From Pontibacter anaerobius (GTDB lineage Bacteria > Bacteroidota > Bacteroidia > Cytophagales > Hymenobacteraceae): a DNA stretch of 64,000 bases. The position numbers were made by a program, and so were the translations under genes. Below are positions 16,568 through 25,030 of the stretch, in pieces. Location of the stretch: contig NZ_JAPFQO010000001.1 of the NCBI RefSeq assembly GCF_026241195.1, positions 124,001 to 188,000 of the forward strand, given 5' to 3'. The number at the start of each line of letters is the position of its first letter. Within the stretch, counting starts at the first letter, position 1. Under the pieces are notes generated by a model that saw only the letters and a list, made by a program, of their open reading frames with translations, searched no databases and was not told where the DNA came from.

Positions 16568-16945
16568 ATGAAAAGCCTCGTCTACATCATCCTGCTATAC
16601 CTTTGCCTGGCGCTGCTGGCAGCGGGTTGCTCCAAGTCGGCACCCGTTCCGGCCTGTACAGCCGCAGAGGTGGTAGCCCAGGACTGCCAGCCCGGCTGGT
16701 ATGTACTGAAGCTGGAGGATGACTCGGAGGAGATGGCTGGCAAAACAGGAAGCTACGTGGGGCAGCTGCACGGCGGCTTCGTGACCACAAACAACCTGCC
16801 GGATGAGTACAGGCAGGTGGGGACAACGGTTCGTTTGCGCCTGCAACTCAACGGCTCCGATGGCCCCCGCTGCACCGCCAATTACATGATGTACCCAGCC
16901 GTAAAAGTAATGGCCGTTTGCGGAGAACCGGCGGCAGCACCATAA
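16568..16945 (+). CDS. Small predicted lipoprotein
   Basis: 125 residues with a type II signal peptide (lipobox LAAGC, Cys about residue 21). The mature part contains CQPGWYVLKLEDDSEEM, a central GSYVGQLHGGFVTTNNLPDEYRQVGTTVRLRL and four further cysteines that could form disulfides. Family not recognised. A hairpin terminator lies about 50 bp downstream. Confidence 0.75.
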   Translation: MKSLVYIILLYLCLALLAAGCSKSAPVPACTAAEVVAQDCQPGWYVLKLEDDSEEMAGKTGSYVGQLHGGFVTTNNLPDEYRQVGTTVRLRLQLNGSDGPRCTANYMMYPAVKVMAVCGEPAAAP

Positions 16946-16996
16946 AAATGTCTATTTAAGTGTAATGTGATTAACTATTAAGGTGAGTGAACTCAG

Positions 16997-17020
16997 AAGG
17001 CCTGCGTGGCGGGCCTTTTG
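16997..17020 (+). terminator. Terminator after the small lipoprotein gene
   Basis: AAGGCC (16997-17002) and GGCCTT (17012-17017) pair, with a G-T and a G-C pair inside, followed by TTTT. The remaining 290 bp to the next gene hold only a probable promoter. Confidence 0.6.
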
Positions 17021-17139
17021 CTTACACCTTGTAGCCCCTGCGGCCGTGTTACTCCTGCCGTGCTGACCCTTCGCCAGATTCCTGACAGGGAGTGGTGCAA
17101 TAATCTAAGGGTATTACAGTTTACAGAAGGTAATATCTT

Positions 17140-17169
17140 TCTGTTGAAGAAAATATAGTGTTATATTTG
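17140..17169 (+). promoter_or_regulatory. Possible promoter for the DUF4270-kelch pair
   Basis: TATATTTG at 17162-17169 is an exact TAnnTTTG box. TCTG at 17140-17143, 18 nt upstream, is only a weak -33 match. The start codon is 140 nt downstream, giving a long leader in which I see no recognised riboregulator. Confidence 0.35.
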
Positions 17170-17309
17170 AACCTGAATAGATTGTGGCTTTGTGGCTATA
17201 ATTTAGTAAAGATTCTATACACAATGTTTCTCTTCAAGATCAGGAAAGGCAACACGAACTTAAGCCTGCACCTTTAATTTGAGGAAAACCTGTTTTTCAC
17301 GGTCATTAT

Positions 17310-18716
17310 ATGTTATTTGACAAACCAAAATCCCCCTTTAGGAAAAAGATTTACCACCTGCTTTGCTGCTTAGGCGCTGTAATGGCCCTGGCCTCTTGCG
17401 AGGACCCGAACGAACTGGGCCTGGAGCTGGTAGAAGATAATGTGTCCGGTGTTTTTACCGATACACTTACCATTAATGTATCCACGGTGATGGTAGACTC
17501 CATTGCTACGTCCGGAACAGGAAACATGCTGGTGGGGCAGTACACTACGCCACAAACCGGCACACTAAAGGCATCTACCTACTTTCAGATCGGGCCGGGC
17601 AGCGCAACGCTGGCTGAACCTGCGGAGGGTGCTACTTTCGATTCTCTGAAGCTGTTGCTGCCTACCACAGGTTTTTATTATGGCGATACTGCACAGAATG
17701 TAACGTATAGCATGCACGAGCTTAGCTCTACACTTTTTGCGCGTACCCTTCCGCCAACCATACCGCAGGAGGAGCCTTCTTCAAGCTTTTACCAGGGTTC
17801 AGGCATTTACAATATCAGCAAGGTAGCGGTAAAACCGGACCCGATTGGCACGCATACTTTTGCGCCAAGGCCAGTTAGTAAAGACACACTGGAGATTAGC
17901 CTGAGCAATGAGTTAGGGCAGCAGTGGTTCGAGCTGAAAAAAGCAGGAGACGACAAGCTGAAGGACAACAGCAACTTCACGTCGTTCTTTAAAGGCTTAG
18001 GCATAGTTGCTACGCAAGGCAATGTGGTGCTGGGCTTTTCTACAAGTGGCGCTGTGGTACGCCTTTACTACTCTGAGCCATCTGCATCAGGCGGCGACAG
18101 AACTGTGAAGAACTATGATTTCGGCGTAGTAAACTCCAGTCTGCAGTTCAACAAGCTTGAGGGTGACTACACTGGCTCTCCGCTGGAAGGTATAAAAGAG
18201 AGCAAAGAGCTTCCTGCCAGCGCTACCAATGATATCAGTGTGGCGCAGAGCGGAACCGGTCTGATGATAAAACTGGAGATACCTTATCTCGAGAAACTGA
18301 AAGAGCAGCTGAAGCCGGAGTTCATCAACAAGGCCACGCTGGTGGTGGAGCCGTTCAGGGGTGCTACTACGGTTTATCCTTTCCCGGTACCGGCCTCTGC
18401 AAGTTTGTATGAGACTAGCGAGATGAACGTGAAGTACACGCCGTTGCTTGTGGAGTACGGCGACCCTCGAAGCCCAGCTCCGCTTACTTCATCCTTTATC
18501 AAGAGCAGCGATACGGCCACAGACGGGCGCTATGAGTTCTCTATCACGGAGTTCCTTATAAGTAAGCTAAATAACGAGCACCGTACTAATATGCCGCTAT
18601 ACCTTGCCCCGGCTTCTGCCGAGTTCAAAAACTCCGTAAACCGTTTGGTGGTGGGTGCTCAGAACAAAGACATCAAGAATATTAAGCTCCGAATCTACTA
18701 TACTACTATCCAATAA
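17310..18716 (+). CDS. DUF4270 family lipoprotein
   Basis: 468 residues. A lipoprotein signal (ALASCEDPNELGLELVEDN) is followed at once by the hallmark DUF4270 start, with DTLTINVSTVMVDSIATSGTGNMLVGQY. The middle contains repeated beta-rich segments and the C-terminus ends in RLVVGAQNKDIKNIKLRIYYT. DUF4270 lipoproteins are widespread surface or periplasmic proteins of Bacteroidota with no established biochemical role. It is followed after 9 bp by a kelch lipoprotein, a pairing common in the phylum, so the two are likely one operon. Confidence 0.88.
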   Translation: MLFDKPKSPFRKKIYHLLCCLGAVMALASCEDPNELGLELVEDNVSGVFTDTLTINVSTVMVDSIATSGTGNMLVGQYTTPQTGTLKASTYFQIGPGSATLAEPAEGATFDSLKLLLPTTGFYYGDTAQNVTYSMHELSSTLFARTLPPTIPQEEPSSSFYQGSGIYNISKVAVKPDPIGTHTFAPRPVSKDTLEISLSNELGQQWFELKKAGDDKLKDNSNFTSFFKGLGIVATQGNVVLGFSTSGAVVRLYYSEPSASGGDRTVKNYDFGVVNSSLQFNKLEGDYTGSPLEGIKESKELPASATNDISVAQSGTGLMIKLEIPYLEKLKEQLKPEFINKATLVVEPFRGATTVYPFPVPASASLYETSEMNVKYTPLLVEYGDPRSPAPLTSSFIKSSDTATDGRYEFSITEFLISKLNNEHRTNMPLYLAPASAEFKNSVNRLVVGAQNKDIKNIKLRIYYTTIQ

Positions 18717-18725
18717 TCTACTACT

Positions 18726-19727
18726 ATGAAAATCTCTTTTAAAAAGATGCGCCTTTTGCTGATAGCCATGCTGCTATCGGTAGGTGCTCTCTCGTCTTGC
18801 GAGAGCGACAGTGATGATGATGTGCTGCTGGGAGAGTGGCAAAAGCAGTCTGACTTTGCCGGGGTGGCCCGTAGCAGCGCCGTATCCTTCGTGATAGACG
18901 GCAAAGCCTATGTGGGCACTGGCTACGATGGCTCTAGCCGCCTGACTGACTTTTGGATGTTTGACCCTGCCACGAACAACTGGGTGCGTAAAGCTGATTT
19001 CCCGGGAGAAGCACGCAGTGCTGCGGTAGGTTTCTCTGCCAATGGCAAAGGCTACATCGGCACCGGTTATAACGGCACTAGTTACCTGAAGGACTTTTAC
19101 GAGTATGATCCGGCCACGAATGCCTGGACACAGATCGAAGACTTCCCTGCTTCTGCCCGCTACGGGGCCATTGCCATGTCGTTTGCTAACGCAGGTTACG
19201 TAGGCGCAGGCTTTGACGGCAATTACCAGAAAGACTTCTGGAAGTATGATCCTGCCACTGCCACCTGGACGGAGCAAATAGGCCTGCAGGGGGCCAAGCG
19301 CCTGAATGGTTATGCTTTTACCGTGAACGGGAAAGGCTATGTTAGCGGCGGCCTGAACAACAACGTGTACCAGACCGACCTGCTGGAGTTTGATCCGGCT
19401 ACAGCCCAGTGGAAGACATTGAAAGCTCTGACAAAAGAGCAACGCCCGAATGAGACTTTCCCGGTGCCGCGCACGTATGCCACTACCTTCTCCATCAACA
19501 ACACTGCTTACCTGGTAGGTGGCACAAATGGCGCGGCCCTGAACGATGTGTGGAAGTTTGACCCTGCCACAGATACCTGGACAAAGCTTGGCGATTTTAA
19601 GGGAGGGCTGAGACAGGGAGCCATCGGCTTTGGCATTGGCGAGTTTGGTTATGTTGGCCTCGGCAATACGGGCAGCCAGCGCTACGACGACCTGTGGCAG
19701 CTAAACCCAACTATTGTTAGCGAATAA
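18726..19727 (+). CDS. Kelch-repeat lipoprotein
   Basis: 333 residues with lipobox GALSSC (Cys about 27). The mature part is made of about six kelch blades, each with a G[KF]GY[IV]G-type strand and an FDPAT.W turn, for example YEYDPATNAWTQIEDFP and FDPATDTWTKLGDF, predicting one six-bladed propeller. Probably a surface binding protein in complex with the DUF4270 lipoprotein encoded 9 bp upstream. It is followed by a strong terminator. Confidence 0.9.
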   Translation: MKISFKKMRLLLIAMLLSVGALSSCESDSDDDVLLGEWQKQSDFAGVARSSAVSFVIDGKAYVGTGYDGSSRLTDFWMFDPATNNWVRKADFPGEARSAAVGFSANGKGYIGTGYNGTSYLKDFYEYDPATNAWTQIEDFPASARYGAIAMSFANAGYVGAGFDGNYQKDFWKYDPATATWTEQIGLQGAKRLNGYAFTVNGKGYVSGGLNNNVYQTDLLEFDPATAQWKTLKALTKEQRPNETFPVPRTYATTFSINNTAYLVGGTNGAALNDVWKFDPATDTWTKLGDFKGGLRQGAIGFGIGEFGYVGLGNTGSQRYDDLWQLNPTIVSE

Positions 19728-19750
19728 TAGCTTAACAAACTATAATCTTA

Positions 19751-19785
19751 AAAGCAGCCCGGGCGAAAGCGGGCTGCTTTTTTTA
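19751..19785 (+). terminator. Terminator of the DUF4270-kelch operon
   Basis: 11-bp perfect stem AAAGCAGCCCG / CGGGCTGCTTT (19751-19761 with 19770-19780), loop of 8, then T-rich tail. Confidence 0.85.
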
Positions 19786-19940
19786 TGCCTGCCCGTAACC
19801 AAATGCAGCCCATGCCGGTTATGCCTATAAAGGCTTTCGCCTGTGGGGTTTAACAGGAAGCAGCAAAGTATACATTTGCTTATACTTCAGCAGCCTGTAC
19901 ATCCCATACTTGAATATGATTTTCTGTAATATAGTGCACT

Positions 19941-19972
19941 AAGCCTGTTGTTCTGCAGCAGGCTTTTTCTTT
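19941..19972 (+). terminator. Second, orphan terminator-like hairpin
   Basis: AAGCCTGTTG and CAGCAGGCTT (19941-19950, 19956-19965) form a 10-bp stem with one wobble, followed by TTTCTTT. It lies 160 bp after the operon terminator with no gene between, and about 115 bp before uvrB. It could end a small untranslated RNA or act as a backup terminator. The 359-bp gap from 19728 to 20086 holds nothing else I recognise apart from two AAGTATA/TATACTT copies. Confidence 0.5.
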
Positions 19973-20086
19973 GCCCATAGCCTTTTGCAGTTGTCGCCGT
20001 ACAGAGGGTATAAGTTGGCAACAGGGTAAACTTACGGCACATTTTAACTGTTATAGTTTATCTTTACTGATCCGTAAAACAAACGA

Positions 20087-22114
20087 ATGGATTTTAAACT
20101 GACATCAGAGTTTCAGCCCACCGGCGACCAGCCCAAGGCCATTGCACAACTCACAGAAGGTATAAATAAAGGAGAGCCATCGCAGGTTTTGCTGGGTGCC
20201 ACTGGTACCGGTAAAACCTTTACCATGGCCAATGTTATCAAAAACACTGGTAAGCCTACGCTGGTGCTTTGCCACAACAAAACCCTGGCCGCGCAGTTGT
20301 ACGGCGAGTTCAAGCAGTTCTTCCCCGATAACGCCGTAGAATACTTCATCTCCTATTACGACTACTACCAACCTGAGGCTTATATCGCTTCATCGGATGT
20401 ATTTATAGAAAAAGACCTGGCCATAAACGAGGAGATAGAGAAGCTACGCCTGCACACAACTTCGGCACTACTCTCAGGCCGCCGCGATATTGTGGTGGTG
20501 GCATCGGTATCGTGTATCTATGGTATCGGTAACCCGGAGGAGTTTGGCAAGAACGTGATCTACCTGGCACCGGGGCAGCGCTATAGCCGCAACAACCTGC
20601 TGTATACATTTGTGCAGATACTATACAGCCGTACAGAGGCCGAGTTCACACGTGGAACATTCCGGGTGAAAGGCGACACCGTGGATATCTACCCGGCCTA
20701 TGCTGACTTTGCCTACCGTTTATACTTCTTCGGCGATGAGCTGGAGCAGATACACCGCATCGACCCGCAATCCGGTAAAAAGTTATCAGATGAGAAGGCC
20801 GTAACCTTGTATCCGGCCAACCTCTTCGTGACAGGCAAAGACACCTTGCAGCAGGCCATCTCGGAGATACAGTACGACATGGTGGCGCAGCACGATTACT
20901 TTTTGAAGGAGGACAGACCGGCAGAGGCCAAGCGCATAAAAGAGCGCACCGAGTTCGATCTGGAGATGATCCGGGAGCTGGGCTACTGCTCCGGCATTGA
21001 GAACTACTCCCGCTACTTCGACCGTCGCGCGCCGGGTGCACGCCCGTTCTGCTTGTTAGATTATTTCCCGGATGATTTCCTGATGGTGATTGACGAGAGC
21101 CACGTGACGGTGCCGCAGGTACGCGCCATGTGGGGTGGCGATAGGTCGCGTAAGGTGGCGCTGGTAGAGTATGGTTTCCGGCTTCCGGCCGCCATGGATA
21201 ACCGCCCGCTTACCTTTAACGAGTTCGAGAGCCTGATGCACCAGGTGGTATTTGTAAGCGCCACGCCCGGCGATTATGAGATCCAGAAATCCGAAGGTGT
21301 TATAGTGGAGCAGATCATTAGACCAACCGGCTTACTGGACCCTGAGATTGAGATAAGGCCAAGTACAAACCAGGTAGACGACCTGCTGGACGAGATTGAT
21401 GAACGCGTGAAAGAAGGGGCCCGTGTGCTGGTGACTACGCTTACCAAGCGCATGTCGGAAGAGTTGGCCAAGTACCTCGAGCGCCTCAACATAAAAGTAA
21501 AATACCTGCACTCCGAAGTAAAAACGCTGGACCGTGTGGAGATTTTGCGTGAGTTGCGTTTAGGTATAATTGATGTGCTGATCGGGGTAAACCTACTGCG
21601 CGAGGGGCTTGACTTACCGGAGGTGAGCCTGGTGGCGATTTTGGATGCGGATAAGGAAGGTTTCCTGCGTGACCAGCGCTCCCTGATACAAACGATGGGA
21701 CGTGCCGCCCGAAACGAGAAAGGCAAAGTGATAATGTACGCCGACCGCATGACCGGCTCGATGCAGCGCGCTATTGATGAGACTAACCGCCGCCGCGCCA
21801 CGCAGATGGCGTACAACGAAGAGCACGGCATTACCCCGCGTACCATTCTTAAAACAAGTGACGAAATCCACGGGCAGACCTCCGTTGCTGACTCTAAGAA
21901 GAAGGAAGTGAAGATGTATACGGGGCCGGAAGAGGTGTCTATCGCTGCCGAACCGATCATCCAGACCATGAAGCGCGACGAACTGGAGAAGCTGATCAAG
22001 AAAACAGAGAAGCAGATGGAGGCCGCCGCCAAAGACCTGGACTTTTTGCAGGCTGCCAAGTATAGAGATGAACTGGCCGACCTGAGAAAGTTGCTGAAGG
22101 CGAAGCGCGACTAA
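20087..22114 (+). CDS. uvrB: Excinuclease ABC subunit B
   Basis: 675 residues, full length for UvrB. Walker A GATGTGKT is near residue 40, the damage-binding beta-hairpin is in FISYYDYYQPEAYI, the helicase DE-box is in LMVIDESHVT, and QTMGRAARN is helicase motif VI. The C-terminal UVR motif (about residues 635-670, MEAAAKDLDFLQAAKYRDEL) binds UvrC. It verifies lesions loaded by UvrA in nucleotide excision repair. The gene is monocistronic with its own terminator. No clear LexA-type operator was noticed upstream. Confidence 0.98.
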   Translation: MDFKLTSEFQPTGDQPKAIAQLTEGINKGEPSQVLLGATGTGKTFTMANVIKNTGKPTLVLCHNKTLAAQLYGEFKQFFPDNAVEYFISYYDYYQPEAYIASSDVFIEKDLAINEEIEKLRLHTTSALLSGRRDIVVVASVSCIYGIGNPEEFGKNVIYLAPGQRYSRNNLLYTFVQILYSRTEAEFTRGTFRVKGDTVDIYPAYADFAYRLYFFGDELEQIHRIDPQSGKKLSDEKAVTLYPANLFVTGKDTLQQAISEIQYDMVAQHDYFLKEDRPAEAKRIKERTEFDLEMIRELGYCSGIENYSRYFDRRAPGARPFCLLDYFPDDFLMVIDESHVTVPQVRAMWGGDRSRKVALVEYGFRLPAAMDNRPLTFNEFESLMHQVVFVSATPGDYEIQKSEGVIVEQIIRPTGLLDPEIEIRPSTNQVDDLLDEIDERVKEGARVLVTTLTKRMSEELAKYLERLNIKVKYLHSEVKTLDRVEILRELRLGIIDVLIGVNLLREGLDLPEVSLVAILDADKEGFLRDQRSLIQTMGRAARNEKGKVIMYADRMTGSMQRAIDETNRRRATQMAYNEEHGITPRTILKTSDEIHGQTSVADSKKKEVKMYTGPEEVSIAAEPIIQTMKRDELEKLIKKTEKQMEAAAKDLDFLQAAKYRDELADLRKLLKAKRD

Positions 22115-22141
22115 AAAAGTTTAAGAAGAAGTACAAAGTAT

Positions 22142-22175
22142 AAAAGCACCTGCAGCCTGGGCCGTAGGTGCTTTT
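22142..22175 (+). terminator. uvrB terminator
   Basis: 10-bp perfect stem AAAAGCACCT / AGGTGCTTTT (22142-22151 with 22166-22175), immediately preceded by an AAGTATAA copy. Confidence 0.8.
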
Positions 22176-22389
22176 CGCATTATGTAGAAAAAGGGTTAGG
22201 TTCTTGGGGAGTCCTGGTTTTCCTGCCCCTGCCTCAGAAAGAAGCAGGAGCAGGGCCAGGTTTTCATCATAGTTTTACTTAGTAGTAGATAGTGGTAGTA
22301 GTCTGAAAGCTGGCAGCTTTAGTGCCGGCTTCCATATACAAGATGCCTAAACTGCGGAAGTGGTTGCAAGGGGGATAAATTTTTTTAAA
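22176..22389. other. Intergenic, one imperfect hairpin
   Basis: No gene seen in this part of the 349-bp gap between uvrB and the convergent fasciclin gene. The stretch 22213-22260 folds with CCTGG, CCTGC and CCTGC blocks pairing to GCAGG, GCAGG and CCAGG, separated by small bulges, around a loop of 11. It has no T-run, so it is not an obvious terminator. Confidence 0.5.
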
Positions 22390-22449
22390 ATAAAATAGAA
22401 AAGGCACCCGCAGCTACCTTTATGCCTACGGATGCCTTCTCTATTTTAT
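22390..22449 (-). terminator. Terminator after the fasciclin gene
   Basis: A long stem: 10 perfect outer pairs (22390-22399 with 22440-22449) and AAGGCA/TGCCTT inside, followed on the reverse strand by a U-rich tail. It lies 15 bp after the fasciclin stop. Confidence 0.65.
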
Positions 22450-22463
22450 CGCTATACCTATAC

Positions 22464-23021
22464 TTACTGGGGCAGCAGTACTTTGTCGATCACGTGGATT
22501 ACGCCATTTGAGGTTGGAATGGAAGCCAGGATGGTGGCACCATTCACGGTAACCTTGCCATCTTTCACGCCCATGGTCACGCGGCCGCCGTTAACCTGCC
22601 CCAGGCTCTGGCCATCTTCAAAAATATCTGCGTTTAGCACGCCTACATACACGTGGTACTGCAGTATGTTGCGGAGGTCGCTGCGTTTCTCAGGCTTCAG
22701 TAATCCTTCTACTGTACCGGCAGGCAGCTGATTAAATGCCTCGTTGGTTGGGGCAAACACGGTAAAGGGGCCGGCATTGCTGAGCACATCTACTAGCTCG
22801 GCTGTTTTTACGGCTGTTACCAATGTGGTGTGGTCGGGGGAGGAAGCGGCTACCTGTACCACGTTCTTCTGCGACTCATCGTCCTGCACGGCAGATTGCC
22901 CGGCGGCAGCTTCTTCGTGCTGTACTTCTCTTGTAATGTCGGTTTGTTGCTCCGGAGAGCTGCAGGCGGCCAGCATAGCACCTGTTGCTACTGCTACGGC
23001 CAATGATAATACCTTTTTCAT
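22464..23021 (-). CDS. Fasciclin-domain lipoprotein
   Basis: 185 residues from ATG 23021 (MKKVLSLAVAVATGAMLAAC, a lipoprotein signal). A frame extending to 23078 adds 19 residues that do not look like a signal. The single FAS1 domain spans about 55-185, with TTLVTAVKTAELVDVLSNAG, the H1 box PFTVFAPTNEAFNQLP, the YH dipeptide in LQYHVYVG, and the H2 box NGVIHVIDKVLLP. FAS1 domains mediate adhesion or matrix contacts at the cell surface. The start is preceded directly by an AAGTATA copy. It faces uvrB convergently. Confidence 0.92.
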   Translation of the reverse strand: MKKVLSLAVAVATGAMLAACSSPEQQTDITREVQHEEAAAGQSAVQDDESQKNVVQVAASSPDHTTLVTAVKTAELVDVLSNAGPFTVFAPTNEAFNQLPAGTVEGLLKPEKRSDLRNILQYHVYVGVLNADIFEDGQSLGQVNGGRVTMGVKDGKVTVNGATILASIPTSNGVIHVIDKVLLPQ

Positions 23022-23277
23022 ATACTTTAGTTTGGTGTGTTGTGGATGATACAATATTGCCACACAAACACTTATCAAAATATGACTTAGGTTATCTGCA
23101 AAAGTGACTTTGGTTAGATTTTGTTGGAGAAGGGGAAAGGTTTAATATATAATTTATATCTTGATGTGGCTTTACTTGGACTGTTGAGCTGTGTTTACAT
23201 AGCCCCGCATATAAGGCAGATAAACGTCATAGTGACGTATATCCAGAAGTTGTACTTCATAGAAATTAATAGAAAGC

Positions 23278-23667
23278 ATGGTAGATGAGAAAACATGTTT
23301 AACTTCAATGTTGACACTCTTTCCCGCTTTCCATAGCCAATATGAAGAACATGTAAAGTTCTGGAAAGGGGAAAGCCCTTTTGGGATGGACATGGCTGAA
23401 TTCTCTCATTTTGCCCTTGATATAATAGCAAAAGGCACAGATAAAGAGGTTGAAAAGCTCGTGAATTTTGCTGAACAAATGATAACAGAAGGGAATGACG
23501 AGGTAAACTATGCCATCAAATTCTTTTTCTTGGAAAACATCACGAACAGAAGCGGGGACAGAAGAATACCGCTGTCCAGGTTTACAACCAGGCTCAAGCC
23601 GAAGTCCTTTGAGTTCTGTCGAGAGCTGGACAAGCATTGGGGCAGTAAGACGGAAGGAATAGATTAA
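23278..23667 (+). CDS. Small immunity-like protein in cassette-like island
   Basis: 129 residues, no signal peptide, rich in Phe, Glu and Lys (LTLFPAFHSQYEEHVKFW, FGMDMAEFSHFALDIIAKG, VNYAIKFFFLENIT). It resembles the small acidic DUF7674-like group often found among toxin-immunity and cassette genes, but I cannot confirm this. Upstream it has only a small inverted repeat ACGTCA-TAG-TGACGT (about 23227-23241). It is followed after 12 bp by the first attC-like palindrome. Base composition is AT-richer than neighbouring core genes and it lacks the dispersed AAGTATA motif, which suggests transfer. Confidence 0.65.
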   Translation: MVDEKTCLTSMLTLFPAFHSQYEEHVKFWKGESPFGMDMAEFSHFALDIIAKGTDKEVEKLVNFAEQMITEGNDEVNYAIKFFFLENITNRSGDRRIPLSRFTTRLKPKSFEFCRELDKHWGSKTEGID

Positions 23668-23679
23668 AACTACGAAGTA

Positions 23680-23737
23680 CAACACAATGCTTAAGTTACC
23701 TCGCTAACGCTACGGCATCTTAAGCACGCGGCCGTTG
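23680..23737 (+). repeat. attC-like palindrome 1
   Basis: Outer arms CAAC (23680-23683) and GTTG (23734-23737), then inner perfect 8-bp arms TGCTTAAG (23688-23695) and CTTAAGCA (23719-23726). Spacers are 4 and 7 nt and the central loop is 23 nt. The order (..AAC, spacer, arm, loop, arm, spacer, GTT..) directly after a stop codon is that of an integron attC site. The right core GTTGGCC is close to but not exactly GTTRRRY. Confidence 0.5.
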
Positions 23738-23740
23738 GCC

Positions 23741-24249
23741 GTGATTGGGATTATTTTCAGGTTTTAAAGTGGCGTGTCTTTCAGGCTTTTTTAGGGCTGG
23801 GCGGCATCAAAGGCCACTAAAGCGGGGCAACGATCAGAAAAAGAGCCAAAGGAAGAAATGGCGTTTCTGACTGGAAGTCTTGCCTCGGCGAAGCCGGGAG
23901 AAAGCGCGTGCTTTCGGACGGGAGCGTCCAGGCAAGACTTTGAGCGGGCGAAGTTATAGCTCGGGAATGACAAAGTCAAGAGCTGTAACTTCGGCAGGTG
24001 GCTCTTTTACAGAGGGTTGCCCGGCAATAGAGAGGCCAATGATAGGATTGGTTTTTCTTTTGATGGTGGGCCAGCCCGGAGCCTGACGCCTCTGGCAACG
24101 TCGCTAATAGCCCGCCATTAACGGCATTGCCGCCGGCTAAAGCGCCACTTGAGAAGGAGTTTAAAAGGAGAAAATAACCCAACCATCCGGGTTGCTTTTC
24201 CCTTGTTTTTACAACGCAGTGCCGGGGGGAAAAAGGGAAAAACAACCCC
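23741..24249. other. Cassette-like segment without a recognisable gene
   Basis: About 510 bp between palindromes 1 and 2. I find no convincing coding frame on either strand. The short frames present have odd composition and one reverse frame (23976-24272) would start inside palindrome 2. The DNA is GC-richer than the flanking small genes and has several local inverted repeats. It may be a non-coding cassette or a decayed gene. Confidence 0.45.
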
Positions 24250-24321
24250 GCCCAACACACCCTAGCAGACACCCTCGCAAGCCTGACAAGCCAAAGCGTC
24301 TGCTAGACCATTTCGTTGTAT
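24250..24321 (+). repeat. attC-like palindrome 2
   Basis: The left core GCCCAAC (24250-24256) matches the attC inverse core RYYYAAC exactly. Inner perfect 9-bp arms CTAGCAGAC (24262-24270) and GTCTGCTAG (24298-24306) surround a 27-nt loop, and the right core GTTGTAT starts at 24315. Spacers are 5 and 8 nt. The next gene begins 19 nt after the right core, as expected at a cassette boundary. Confidence 0.55.
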
Positions 24322-24333
24322 GTCAAATAAAGT

Positions 24334-24888
24334 ATGAAGAAAACTCTAGTTATACTGTTCATTCTGTATTCATACCTAAGCTACGGTCAAACTTATAGTT
24401 CAATAATTTCCGACTCCGATATTGAGCAGTTTGTACAATGGGAAATTCTAACAACTCCTAAATATTCTGAAGACAGGAAGTGGGGTAAAAAGAAGCTCTA
24501 CTATAAACCTGAAAGCTGGAAAAAAGCGATGGTCCATATAAGCGGACCAATGGGCGACACTTTATCATTTGAAATAAAGTTTTACAGATTCTTAAGTAAG
24601 GATACTGTATTCACGAAAGAAGATGTAGCATTTCTTAGCCAGCAGTATGAAGCAGAAAAGCAAAATGTCTGGGAGACAAAGTTTGAAGGAGCAAACTTGG
24701 TGAAAAGCTCTGGCAGGAATGTACACGAGTTCACCATCCCTTTATTTTCTATAGATAAGAGCAAAGTAATGTTCTGGAAGTATTTCTACTGCGGAAGCCT
24801 TTGTGCCCATGCCTGCGTTTTCATCTATGAAAAAGTTGATGAAAATAACTGGAAGCTGGTTAGTAAGTATGGGTGTTGGATAAGTTAG
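24334..24888 (+). CDS. Secreted protein of unknown function in cassette-like island
   Basis: 184 residues with a Sec signal peptide (MKKTLVILFILYSYLSYGQ, cleavage probably before Q19). The C-terminal segment FWKYFYCGSLCAHACVFIYEK...WKLVSKYGCWIS resembles a pattern I recognise in small secreted hypothetical proteins of Bacteroidota, with a CGSLC pair of cysteines and a terminal W-I-S. Function unknown. It starts 19 nt after palindrome 2 and ends 12 bp before palindrome 3. It is AT-rich and free of the AAGTATA heptamer, unlike flanking core genes. Confidence 0.7.
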   Translation: MKKTLVILFILYSYLSYGQTYSSIISDSDIEQFVQWEILTTPKYSEDRKWGKKKLYYKPESWKKAMVHISGPMGDTLSFEIKFYRFLSKDTVFTKEDVAFLSQQYEAEKQNVWETKFEGANLVKSSGRNVHEFTIPLFSIDKSKVMFWKYFYCGSLCAHACVFIYEKVDENNWKLVSKYGCWIS

Positions 24889-24900
24889 AACTTCGTCATA

Positions 24901-24948
24901 TAACAAAAACTATAAGTTAGCTACGCCACCTTATAGCCCAGCACGTTA
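24901..24948 (+). repeat. attC-like palindrome 3
   Basis: Outer TAAC (24901-24904) and GTTA (24945-24948), inner perfect arms CTATAAG (24910-24916) and CTTATAG (24930-24936), spacers 5 and 8 nt, loop 13 nt. Same order and same orientation as palindromes 1 and 2, again just after a stop codon. Confidence 0.5.
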
Positions 24949-24977
24949 CCTATCATAGTAATCTATAGAACTTTGTC

Positions 24978-25014
24978 TTGTAATTGAGCGTTAACGTAAT
25001 AACTTTGTAATTAC
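24978..25014 (+). promoter_or_regulatory. Promoter and palindromic operator of the mazEF-like pair
   Basis: TTG (24978-24980), 19 nt, then TAACTTTG (25000-25007), an exact Bacteroidota promoter. The perfect palindromes CGTTAACG (24989-24996) and GTAATTAC (25007-25014) flank the -7 box, fitting autoregulation by the AbrB-type antitoxin encoded next. Confidence 0.6.
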
Positions 25015-25030
25015 ATTAAGTAGAAGTGCT

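Noticed and set aside
23976..24272. 98-residue reverse frame in the cassette-like island
   Set aside because: Starts inside the palindrome, odd composition, no family, orientation opposite to all neighbouring cassette genes.
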